Shown here one piece after another: positions 1 through 6,758 of a stretch of 10,111 nucleotides of DNA. The position numbers were made by a program, and so were the translations under genes. The notes below the pieces were generated by a model. That model did not search any database and was not told the origin of the DNA. It worked only from the letters and a program-made list of their open reading frames with translations. This DNA comes from an uncultured Erysipelotrichaceae bacterium. Lineage in GTDB: Bacteria; Bacillota_I; Bacilli_A; Erysipelotrichales; Erysipelotrichaceae. The stretch is from positions 1 to 10,111 of the forward strand of contig CALUZL010000057.1 of NCBI GenBank assembly GCA_944325295.1. Reading direction: 5' to 3'. Within the stretch, counting starts at the first letter, position 1. Each line of letters begins with the position of its first letter.

Positions 1-35
1 GTATCGATGTTATCGCTGATACAAAAAACCTTCAT
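1..35 (-). CDS. V/A-type ATPase subunit F, N-terminal fragment (runs off the window)
   Basis: Only the first 11 codons are present. They read MKVFCISDNID, which matches the usual start of bacterial V/A-type ATPase subunit F (consensus MK.(F/Y).ISDN.DT). In the complex, F sits in the central rotor shaft with subunit D and links the A3B3 head to the membrane ring. The start ATG is at 33-35. A TAGGAG ribosome binding site ends 4 nt upstream and uses the stop codon of the K gene as its first three bases, so translation of K and F is probably coupled. The identification rests on a short match plus operon context. The rest of the gene lies beyond position 1. Confidence 0.72.
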   Translation of the reverse strand, partial: MKVFCISDNID

Positions 36-39
36 ACAA

Positions 40-45
40 CTCCTA
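40..45 (-). promoter_or_regulatory. Ribosome binding site of subunit F, overlapping the stop codon of subunit K
   Basis: On the minus strand this reads TAGGAG, followed by TTGT and the ATG of subunit F. TAG is also the stop codon of subunit K. This site decides the start of the truncated F gene. Confidence 0.65.
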
Positions 46-456
46 CAAACTGTTGATAAGCAAGATAGAAATAAGCAGACCGTAAATCGCAACACCTTCA
101 CCCAAGGCGACGAAGATCATCGCTTTACCGAAGTTATCGCTGTTTTCACTGATAGCGCCGATAGCAGCCGGTGCAGCAGCTGCAACCGCAATACCGGCAC
201 CGATACATGAACAACCCGTAACAAGTGCCGCACCGATGAAACCAAGACCCTGAGCTAAAGTACCCGTGATCGAAGCCTCTTCGGCAAAGACGTGATTAGC
301 GCCGACAACAAGCGTGATGGCAAAGACGCCCATAAACATAGCGACATGGCCTAATACACGATTTCTGACATTGGCTTTCGTTACCCCTTTTTTCATAATT
401 GCGATCGAAGCAAAAACCAAAGCCATACCTCCTAAAGCAAACAACATTTCTAACAT
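43..456 (-). CDS. ntpK: V/A-type ATPase membrane ring subunit K (c-type proteolipid)
   Basis: This 137-residue protein forms the rotating ion-carrying ring of the V/A-type ATPase. Four hydrophobic segments are visible, at roughly residues 3-21, 35-58, 67-102 and 111-136. The last two form a typical c hairpin: a Gly/Ala-rich helix (GAGIAVAAAA), a polar loop (SENSDNFGK), and a helix carrying the ion-binding carboxylate Glu120 in ALGEGVAIYG. The first two helices are not Gly-rich and have no carboxylate, so there is one ion site per four helices. The position where Na+-type c subunits carry Gln in the first c helix appears to be Ala, and Glu120 is followed by Gly, not Ser/Thr. This leans towards H+, but weakly. 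Cys82 and Cys84 lie within the third helix. The ribosome binding site AGGAGG is 9 nt before the ATG. A 23-nt gap separates it from subunit I upstream. Confidence 0.9.
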   Translation of the reverse strand: MLEMLFALGGMALVFASIAIMKKGVTKANVRNRVLGHVAMFMGVFAITLVVGANHVFAEEASITGTLAQGLGFIGAALVTGCSCIGAGIAVAAAAPAAIGAISENSDNFGKAMIFVALGEGVAIYGLLISILLINSL

Positions 457-479
457 CTTTTTTTTCCTCCTAAATAAAT

Positions 480-2309
480 CTATTTTACAGATGCTAAGGC
501 CGTAAATTTCTTACCGCCACCATCGTAATAACGTGAAAACATTTCATAGTATTCAAGACGTAAAGTCTGAATACCGACGATGAGTCCTTCAAGGCACATT
601 ACAAAGATATTGCCAAAGATAAAGACGACGATTCCGGCATTTCCCGTCATTTCAACTAAGGTCATGACGACAAGCATCATACCGGCATGTGAAAGGACGA
701 AGCCGCCGACCCTTAAAAAGGACATCGTATTGGATACATACTCAAGGATCGTTGCGATCATTTCAAAGATACCTTGAAGTATAAAACTGCCCCAGCCCTC
801 TTTGGGCTTCATCGGCTTGCCCTCAAGCGCTTCACCAAGAGGCTCTTTGAGCAAGAACAGAACAAACGGAATGCCGACAAAGATGATGATATAGACCGGC
901 GTGAGAACATTGCCGCCTAAGATAAACATATTTGCCGCCGCAAAGATGACATAGGAGTAAAAGACAAATCCGGCAACGCCCGATGTCGAAAACAATAACT
1001 CGCCCCATCTTTTGCGCTTGTAATTCTTAAAGATATTCAAAGCCATCGATATCAGTATGAGCAACATACCGATCGCCACCGCTCCAAGAAGCAGAGTCAT
1101 CGTGGCGCTTCCATCCATGACTTCGATCAGTTTGTGTTCAGTATTGAACAGTGCTTGATGTACCGGCACCAAGATCTCCTCGTCGCCAAAGACACTGCCG
1201 AAAAGGAAACCGAAGATCATCGCAAAGATACCGATACGGGATATGATCCCCAAAAGCTTGTTCTTCTTCTTTTTGATGTCGTAGAGGTAAGTACCTCCCA
1301 AAAACAGTAAAAATCCCTGACCCAGATCACCAAACATGATCCCAAAGAGGATACAGTAGGTGATGCCCAGAAAGACCGTCGGATCAAAATCTTTATATGA
1401 TGGTAAAGAGTACATCTCGACAAACATCTCAAACGGTTCAAAGAAACGGTTGTTTCTAAGCAGAGTCGGCGCCGTCAGATCCGGTCTTTCACTTGGATCT
1501 TGAACTTTAAAAGTTACCGGCAGCTCTTTAAAAGCTGCTTCGTATGTACTCTCTTTATCCGCGGGGATAAAACCGGACAGGACGTAGTCTTTATCGTTCA
1601 TGATCGTCACATATTCATACAGATGATAAAGGTTGTCGTTTTCACTGCAGAAGGCGTAGATGTCCTCTAAACGATCCTTATACTGCGCAATTACTTTATT
1701 GACATCGATATTCGGGATACGGATCTCTTCAAAGTAGAGCGAATTGAGCAGTCTTCTGGCTTCACCATAGAAGGTGTTGGATGTCGCAACGACGACCCAG
1801 TGGTATTGCGAATTTGAGTGCAGGATACAAGTCTCGACCGTCTTATTGTCGGAATAGTTCAATTTTTTATACGAATCCAAAGGCAGACGTCCGAAATCGA
1901 AATGCAGGTATTGACAACTGTGCAAAGCTTCAAAGTCACACTCGCCAAGCTTATCGAGGGCCTTGCGGTCATCCTCGGTCAACATCACGTCTTCCCCACA
2001 CGATGAAAGTTCAATATCCTTAGAGAAGTCTTTGATAAAGCTTTCGATCTCCTCTTTACTGTAGTCTTTGTCGTAGTGATCTTTACTTCCGACATCAAGA
2101 CCGATAGAATGGCTCAGATTCTTCAGATTGTTCAAATAATCCGAATAGTTGTTTTCTTCATTTATGACCTTGCCGCCATTGTCTTCGTTGATGATATTGA
2201 TCGCCAATTCCGGATGCAGAAGTCCGGTCTTTGACGATGCCAGAAGCATATCATCCAGATGTTGATGATCAGTGGCGACACTGACAAATTTCATTTTGAC
2301 GATTGACAT
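480..2309 (-). CDS. ntpI: V/A-type ATPase subunit I (membrane stator, a-type)
   Basis: This 609-residue stator subunit holds the half-channels for ion movement past the K ring. Residues 1-300 form the soluble arm that contacts the peripheral stalks. About eight membrane segments follow, starting near residue 311. Family marks include FGIMFGDLGQG (322-332), the essential channel arginine Arg533 in SFLRVGGFVLSHAG with His541, and a second conserved Arg584 in QTLRLEYYE near the C-terminus. It is a little shorter than the typical 640-660 residues. The reading frame stays open upstream to 2387, but that part overlaps the end of subunit C. The ATG at 2307-2309 is preferred because AAGGGGGT lies 6 nt before it and the family N-terminus (MSIVKMKFV) starts there. 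The gap to subunit C is 19 nt. Confidence 0.93.
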   Translation of the reverse strand: MSIVKMKFVSVATDHQHLDDMLLASSKTGLLHPELAINIINEDNGGKVINEENNYSDYLNNLKNLSHSIGLDVGSKDHYDKDYSKEEIESFIKDFSKDIELSSCGEDVMLTEDDRKALDKLGECDFEALHSCQYLHFDFGRLPLDSYKKLNYSDNKTVETCILHSNSQYHWVVVATSNTFYGEARRLLNSLYFEEIRIPNIDVNKVIAQYKDRLEDIYAFCSENDNLYHLYEYVTIMNDKDYVLSGFIPADKESTYEAAFKELPVTFKVQDPSERPDLTAPTLLRNNRFFEPFEMFVEMYSLPSYKDFDPTVFLGITYCILFGIMFGDLGQGFLLFLGGTYLYDIKKKKNKLLGIISRIGIFAMIFGFLFGSVFGDEEILVPVHQALFNTEHKLIEVMDGSATMTLLLGAVAIGMLLILISMALNIFKNYKRKRWGELLFSTSGVAGFVFYSYVIFAAANMFILGGNVLTPVYIIIFVGIPFVLFLLKEPLGEALEGKPMKPKEGWGSFILQGIFEMIATILEYVSNTMSFLRVGGFVLSHAGMMLVVMTLVEMTGNAGIVVFIFGNIFVMCLEGLIVGIQTLRLEYYEMFSRYYDGGGKKFTALASVK

Positions 2310-2328
2310 CTCTTTACCCCCTTTACTA

Positions 2329-3366
2329 TCAATATATGAGCATGCGCTTGATCTGATCGATCGGCACACGATATCTGACACCTTCAATTATATCGATGAT
2401 ATTTTCGATCTCGATCCCCATCAGGTTCATATAGGCGTATAAGACCAGATTGGGATTGCTCGAAAACAGGATCTGCCGACGATTCATGTTGTAGTTGATC
2501 ATCTTCGTCGTGTGTTCGATATAAAGAAAATTCGTTTCTTTGATATAGTTTTTATATCCGGAAGCTAACAAGCGGTCAAATATGTGATCGGCATCACTGT
2601 GATCGATGATATCTTCGATCTCCTTTTTTGAAAAGCGGGAATAGATCGGCGTGATCATACTCTTGATGAGCTCGTTTCCAGCCTTGAAATACTTCTTTAG
2701 ACGATAGATCTTAGAGATATTGTCAAGTTCCACTTCCGTATTGAACAAAGACTCAATCACTTCCCGATCTTCACCTTTAAAATTCTTTCGGACAAAACTT
2801 TGGACCGTTTCAAAGTAATAGCGATGAAGTTCCTGGTCGATACCGGCAAAGTCAAAATCATCCATTTCCTTTTTTTGGTATTTTTCAACGATAGAGTAGT
2901 AAGGTGTATTCTTGAGCACTTCCAAAAGCTCGTCAAAATTACGGCAGGCAGCGATCGCTTTTAGATCAAAACAGACCTGGTTTTCGATTATGACCGGAAG
3001 CTTAGCCGTAACGGCATTATAATCATTGGATACAAAAGAGCGGATGACGGTAAGTATGAGGTTTATCTCCGACTGTCTGACGATCATCGCCGCTAACCCC
3101 TTAGCTTCACTGCCAAAGGCATAGCGCAAGATCGCCGATAATCTTATGACCAGATCATTTCTGATCAGGATCTCAAGCTGACCGCGGTGTAAAGCTTTTT
3201 CATTTATGCCTTCAAGACTGGCACTGTAGTACGTCTCATTTTTTAAATAGGATGCGATCTCCGGTACGCTCCTTTTTTGTAAGAGGTTATTATAATCGGT
3301 ATCCTTGAGACGTTTGGCATAGATCGCCTTGGTCTTGGTGGTCATCGCATTTAATACTGCTTCCAT
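2329..3366 (-). CDS. ntpC: V/A-type ATPase subunit C (AC39/d family)
   Basis: This 345-residue, mostly helical soluble protein has no membrane segments. It fits subunit C (d/AC39), the funnel-shaped adaptor that seats the central shaft on the K ring. Length and sequence style match the family: an alpha-helical N-terminus with a YAKRL element, a repeated RLSAILRYAFG-like region near 75-85, and a C-terminal LVLYAYMNLMGIEIENI segment near 310-325, which corresponds to the conserved region just before the end of AC39 proteins. The flanking genes are subunit I (19 nt downstream) and the stalk subunit (15 nt upstream), which strongly supports the call. The ribosome binding site is weak (TTGGTG about 5 nt before the ATG), so translation may depend on the preceding gene. 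Confidence 0.88.
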   Translation of the reverse strand: MEAVLNAMTTKTKAIYAKRLKDTDYNNLLQKRSVPEIASYLKNETYYSASLEGINEKALHRGQLEILIRNDLVIRLSAILRYAFGSEAKGLAAMIVRQSEINLILTVIRSFVSNDYNAVTAKLPVIIENQVCFDLKAIAACRNFDELLEVLKNTPYYSIVEKYQKKEMDDFDFAGIDQELHRYYFETVQSFVRKNFKGEDREVIESLFNTEVELDNISKIYRLKKYFKAGNELIKSMITPIYSRFSKKEIEDIIDHSDADHIFDRLLASGYKNYIKETNFLYIEHTTKMINYNMNRRQILFSSNPNLVLYAYMNLMGIEIENIIDIIEGVRYRVPIDQIKRMLIY

Positions 3367-3381
3367 ATAAACACCAAAAAA

Positions 3382-3693
3382 CTATTTGACACAGCGATCA
3401 AACAGTTCTTTCTCCCATTCTCCTTTTTTAGCATCGTAAGTGGCCTTCAGCTCTTGGGCCATCTTGGTATAGTAAGCATCGTTTACTTTGACATCTTGAG
3501 CGATCTTTTGGTCAAGCTGCGCCTTGCGCTCCTTGACTTTCGCTTCGACTTCTTCCCACGTCTTATTTTTGATCGTCTCTTTCTCTTGAGCGATCTGCTT
3601 TAAGACTAAAGCCTTTTTATCGTATACATCTGAAACCTTTTTAACAGTCTCTTTGTCGAAGTCTATCAACTCTTTAACGTCTTTAAGTTCCAT
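3382..3693 (-). CDS. V/A-type ATPase peripheral stalk subunit (G/H-like coiled coil)
   Basis: This 103-residue protein is rich in Lys, Glu, Gln and Ala, with long charged helical stretches (for example VEAKVKERKAQLDQKI) and no membrane segment. Such small coiled-coil proteins at the head of V/A-type ATPase operons are the G/H-type peripheral-stalk subunit. It pairs with subunit E in a heterodimer that braces the catalytic head against subunit I. The assignment rests on composition, size and position as first gene before C, I, K and F, because the family is poorly conserved in sequence. The ATG at 3691-3693 follows an AGGGGGT ribosome binding site that resembles the one before subunit I. The E partner is not in this window. 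Confidence 0.78.
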   Translation of the reverse strand: MELKDVKELIDFDKETVKKVSDVYDKKALVLKQIAQEKETIKNKTWEEVEAKVKERKAQLDQKIAQDVKVNDAYYTKMAQELKATYDAKKGEWEKELFDRCVK

Positions 3694-3716
3694 ACTTACC
3701 CCCTATTAACGCAAAT

Positions 3717-3744
3717 ATTTTAGCACAATTCAAAAAAATTTAAA
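3717..3744 (-). promoter_or_regulatory. Candidate promoter of the V/A-type ATPase operon
   Basis: On the minus strand, TTTAAA (3739-3744) and TAAAAT (3717-3722) are 16 bp apart, giving 4/6 and 5/6 matches to the sigma-A consensus. The -35 box starts 2 nt after the apeB-type stop codon. I see no terminator hairpin in the 53-nt gap, so read-through from upstream remains possible. Confidence 0.4.
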
Positions 3745-3746
3745 CT

Positions 3747-5003
3747 CTATTTTACAGTTTCCGCCAGCGGCTCAGAATAGAATTTTTCAAATGCCTTGTA
3801 AAGATAGATGACATCCTTGCTGCCACCGGTCTCATACACCGAATGCATCGCCAAGATCGCAAGACCGATATCGATGGTCCTGATGCTCAAATGACGATTG
3901 GCGATATTACCAAGCGTACTGCCGCCACGAGCGTCGGATCGATTTGTAAAATACTGATACGGAATATCGCCCTTGCGCAAAAGTTCCGTAAAGATCGCCT
4001 CTGACATAGCGTCGCTGGTATAGCTTTGATTGGCACTGTATTTGATGGCGATACCTTTGTTGATACACGGATAGTTTTCGGGATCGGATTTCTCCGGATG
4101 TGCCGGGTGAATGGCATGTGCCACATCGTAAGATATCATAAAGGAATCGGCAATAGCTTTATGGATATCGATAGCCAAAGCCTTAGCTATCCTTTCAAGA
4201 TTGACCCTGAAAAAATCACTGTCGGCACCCTGATAGGTAAGCGATCCGACCTCTTCATTGTCAAAGATCACACAGACATTTATGGCATCCTCATCATAAC
4301 TTTTAAGCAGGGCCAAAAAAGCGATGATGCCGCCTAAGAGGTTATCGATGTGATAGGAGCTGTAAAGCTCACCGTTTCCAAAAACACTGGGGCGCAAACG
4401 CGGATAGAGGTAAAGATCGTGGCTGATGATATCATGACCGGTCTTAGTCTTTAAAAAGTCCATGAGATCAAAGTCTTGATCTAAAGTTACGATCGGCAAA
4501 AGATCACTTTGCGGATTAGCTTTAAAGCCATTATTCGCTTCCCGATTTTGATGGATGGCCAAAGAAGGAATAATGCAAAAATCCTCCTTCAAATCAAAAG
4601 GAACACTCTTTAAGCGTCCGTCTTTTTTGACGATCAGTCTTCCGGCAAGCGAGAGCGGACGATCAAACCAGGGCATCCATAGAGGTCCGCCATAAATCTC
4701 TGTATTGAGTTTTACGTATTTGCCATCCTTTATTAGCGGTTTGGGTTTTAACTTAAAACTCGGACAGTCATCATGACTGGCAATTATCTTAAACAGAGGT
4801 CTTTCAAGCTTTTTGGGAACGTTTACGATCATTAAAGAGGTATCGTTTCTTCTTATGTAGTAGTGACCGCCCTTTTCGATGATGTAATCTTCATTTTCCT
4901 TCAGTTCTCTATAACCCTGATCGGCCAATATCTTTGTGAAATTAGCTACGGTTTGATACGGTGTCGGACAATCATTTAAAAGATCGAGTACTCTTTTAAG
5001 CAT
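3747..5003 (-). CDS. apeB: M18 family aminopeptidase, aspartyl-aminopeptidase (apeB) type
   Basis: This 418-residue cytoplasmic di-zinc metallopeptidase removes N-terminal residues from peptides. The M18 motifs are all visible: SHDDCPSFKLKP with ligands His77 and Asp79 (family form AHTDSP), the bridging Asp220 in SYHIDNL, the catalytic pair Glu250-Glu251 in FDNEEVGS, Asp293 in SYDVAHAIHP, SDARGGSTLG (356-365), and His387 in LAMHSVYE. The DVAHAIHP and GGSTLG blocks place it in the DAP/apeB subfamily, whose members favour acidic N-terminal residues. Specificity here is not shown. Two starts are possible at GTGATG. The ATG (5001-5003) is chosen because GAGGTG lies 5 nt before it; the GTG would be too close. 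It overlaps the upstream lipoprotein stop by one base (TGATG), so the two are probably co-translated. Confidence 0.93.
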   Translation of the reverse strand: MLKRVLDLLNDCPTPYQTVANFTKILADQGYRELKENEDYIIEKGGHYYIRRNDTSLMIVNVPKKLERPLFKIIASHDDCPSFKLKPKPLIKDGKYVKLNTEIYGGPLWMPWFDRPLSLAGRLIVKKDGRLKSVPFDLKEDFCIIPSLAIHQNREANNGFKANPQSDLLPIVTLDQDFDLMDFLKTKTGHDIISHDLYLYPRLRPSVFGNGELYSSYHIDNLLGGIIAFLALLKSYDEDAINVCVIFDNEEVGSLTYQGADSDFFRVNLERIAKALAIDIHKAIADSFMISYDVAHAIHPAHPEKSDPENYPCINKGIAIKYSANQSYTSDAMSEAIFTELLRKGDIPYQYFTNRSDARGGSTLGNIANRHLSIRTIDIGLAILAMHSVYETGGSKDVIYLYKAFEKFYSEPLAETVK

Positions 5004-5521
5004 CACTTCACCTCGTTCATTAAATTTTCGACGTCTTCAATGGTGAAACCGCCGCCGATCAAGCTGTCTTTGAATTCGCCGTTGACCAAAGCGATGAGAT
5101 GGGGAGTATAGATGACCGGCTCACCATCGTCATGTCTTAAGATCGGATCCAAGATCGTCGTCAGTTCATCCATCGAGGCAAAAAAGTCATAGACTCCATC
5201 TTCCGGGTAGACGTTGAGGTAGTATACCGTCGTATCTGTGGCTTCAGCCGCCTCTTCAAACATGGCTACACTGTTTTGACAACTTCCACAATTGGTATAG
5301 CCGATATAGAACACACCGCTTCCGTCTTCGTTTATGACTCTGATAAACTCCTCAGGCGTAATACCTTTAAAATGATGATTGACGCTGTTCATATCGAGAT
5401 AACCGCTCATGTCGACATCAAAACTGTCGATCGCGATCATATTGACATCTTGTTTGTTTTCACAACCAAAAAGCATCATAGTTAAAACCATAGTAAACAG
5501 TAATCTGAATATCTTTTTCAT
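5003..5521 (-). CDS. Thioredoxin-fold lipoprotein with CGSC motif
   Basis: This 172-residue protein starts with a lipoprotein-type signal: MKK, a hydrophobic stretch, then LFGC with Cys20 as the likely lipidated residue. Phe in the lipobox is slightly unusual. After a linker comes a thioredoxin-like domain: FYIGYTNCGSCQ with the redox pair Cys78/Cys81, a YLNVYPED strand, and the cis-Pro loop YTPHLIALVNG (Pro140). It would sit outside the cytoplasmic membrane, where it may reduce or form disulfides or handle a redox partner. The partner is not known. The open frame extends 8 codons upstream, but those codons cover the -10 box. The ATG at 5519-5521 has AAGAGGTG 5 nt before it. It forms an overlapping pair with the M18 gene downstream. 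Similar domains are annotated as bacteriocin-transport accessory proteins, but nothing here shows that role. Confidence 0.8.
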   Translation of the reverse strand: MKKIFRLLFTMVLTMMLFGCENKQDVNMIAIDSFDVDMSGYLDMNSVNHHFKGITPEEFIRVINEDGSGVFYIGYTNCGSCQNSVAMFEEAAEATDTTVYYLNVYPEDGVYDFFASMDELTTILDPILRHDDGEPVIYTPHLIALVNGEFKDSLIGGGFTIEDVENLMNEVK

Positions 5522-5543
5522 AATTACACCTCTTAACTTAAAC

Positions 5544-5574
5544 ATTATACCTTTTTATAGCGATTATGCCACAA
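5544..5574 (-). promoter_or_regulatory. Candidate promoter for the lipoprotein-apeB pair
   Basis: A perfect TATAAT lies at 5544-5549 on the minus strand, 22 nt before the lipoprotein ATG. The best -35-like sequence, TTGTGG (5569-5574), sits at a long 19-bp spacing, so the -35 is weak. Its position just after the terminator of the previous operon supports a new transcript starting here. Confidence 0.55.
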
Positions 5575-5647
5575 AAAAGACAAGCGTGAAGATTGGGTTT
5601 TGGGGTCAGCTGGTGGAAAAGACCATTTCGCACAACCTCATACCTTT

Positions 5648-5668
5648 AAAAAATGCCCCTTAGGGCAT
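5648..5668 (-). terminator. Intrinsic terminator overlapping the phosphodiesterase stop codon
   Basis: On the minus strand, ATGCCC-TAAG-GGGCAT forms a 6-bp stem with a 4-nt loop followed by a run of Ts. The first stem arm is the last two codons (Met-Pro) and the loop holds the TAA stop of the phosphodiesterase gene. It ends the apeA-phosphodiesterase transcript. Confidence 0.72.
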
Positions 5669-6757
5669 ATAGAGTATTATCGGGATCATGAGCTCATCCT
5701 TAGCACAACCGGCATGGGTAGCCTTCATCCTGAAACCGTCATCTTCATCTTTTGAAACCAAGATCTTATCCTTTTTGGCGATCGCGATAAAATCGCCGAT
5801 AAACTCAACAAAACGTTCATGGTTTTGACCGTCGCCGAAAAGATGTGATCTCAAGACCTGTTCTTTACTTAATAGTATGAAATCATCTTCATACAGCGCC
5901 TTGAATTCTCTTTGAAATTCTTCTTTTCGCCCTTCTTTGATGAAAAAGGCACAAGCCCTGGGTTCGATGGACAGCGGTCTTGACATATACTCTTTGAGTT
6001 TTGTGTCATAGATATTTATAGGCTCATCGATATCGACCAGCCCATGATCGGCCACGACCATCAAAAGCACTCCCGGACTTAAAGAAAAAGCCGCCTTTTC
6101 AAGTCCGTCATTTATTGCATGCAAAAGCGCATCGCTTTCCTTGGCATCGACTCCTTTTTTGTGCAAAAGCGAGTCATAAGCGTCAAGATAGGCATAGACA
6201 AAGCGCTCATCGGCAAAACTGGCCTTAGCGATCATGTCAAAGAAACCCTCGAGGTCTTTAAACCCACCCTCGACGATATACTCAGGACCGATCTCAGCGG
6301 CTTTGATACCCTTGGCATTCAGCTCATCCATGATCGTTTCCGTTTTGATGGCTTTTTTAGCGAAATCGGGATATTTCTTTTTACTGTAATATCCCTCATC
6401 CATAAAGACCGTCAGCGTATCATCGATCTCTTTAAAATACTGTGTCCAGCCAAGCCAGGCGTTCATATTGGGTGATTTGCCGTTTTTGATCGCGGTCGTA
6501 GCGGCAACTGTCGTCGGCGGAAATACCGTAGAGACTTCTTTATAAAGGTTATCGACAAGGAAGTCTCCCTTATTAAGCTTTCGTTTGAGCATCCGCGATC
6601 CCATGCCGTCGATCAGTGCCAAAATGATCTTTTGCGGCCTTTTTTCCTTTAAAAGAGCACTGAAAGCGGGATCAGGATCATAAAAAGTCTCCAAAGCGAA
6701 ATAATCGCGGATACTGTTGATATAGGCTAAGATCGATTCTTTATAGTCGACAAACAT
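5660..6757 (-). CDS. Alkaline phosphatase superfamily protein (type I phosphodiesterase / nucleotide pyrophosphatase fold)
   Basis: This 365-residue protein shows the full metal and nucleophile set of the type I phosphodiesterase family: Asp50 in ALIDGMG, the Thr nucleophile in FPPTTVAATT (probably Thr83) followed by NGKSP, Asp195 and His199 in DAYDSLLHKKG, Asp237-His238 in VVADHGL, and His348 in THAGC. It should be an active di-metal phosphate ester or pyrophosphate hydrolase, but the substrate cannot be read from the sequence. No signal peptide is evident, which suggests a cytoplasmic location. The frame is open upstream to 6886, but that part lies inside the M18 gene. The ATG at 6755-6757 fits the start of recognisable protein and comes one nucleotide after the M18 stop (TAACATG). 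The ribosome binding site is weak, so re-initiation by ribosomes finishing the M18 gene is likely. Confidence 0.87.
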   Translation of the reverse strand: MFVDYKESILAYINSIRDYFALETFYDPDPAFSALLKEKRPQKIILALIDGMGSRMLKRKLNKGDFLVDNLYKEVSTVFPPTTVAATTAIKNGKSPNMNAWLGWTQYFKEIDDTLTVFMDEGYYSKKKYPDFAKKAIKTETIMDELNAKGIKAAEIGPEYIVEGGFKDLEGFFDMIAKASFADERFVYAYLDAYDSLLHKKGVDAKESDALLHAINDGLEKAAFSLSPGVLLMVVADHGLVDIDEPINIYDTKLKEYMSRPLSIEPRACAFFIKEGRKEEFQREFKALYEDDFILLSKEQVLRSHLFGDGQNHERFVEFIGDFIAIAKKDKILVSKDEDDGFRMKATHAGCAKDELMIPIILYMP

Positions 6758-6758
6758 G

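Noticed and set aside
480..490. An 11-bp repeat (CTGTAAAATAG) at the 3' ends of subunit I (480-490) and apeB (3747-3757)
   Set aside because: Both encode Val-Lys-stop in coding context, and several 11-bp repeats are expected by chance in 10 kb.
2310..2387. In-frame upstream extension of subunit I
   Set aside because: It overlaps the end of subunit C; a good ribosome binding site and the family N-terminus point to 2309.
5575..5647. Gap between the phosphodiesterase terminator and the lipoprotein promoter, checked for a small gene or RNA
   Set aside because: Only an 11-codon frame without a ribosome binding site and a weak GGTC/GACC inverted pair are present; nothing can be supported.
6119..6475. 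A 118-codon plus-strand open frame inside the phosphodiesterase gene
   Set aside because: It lies fully antisense to conserved catalytic regions and has no recognisable motif or start signal.
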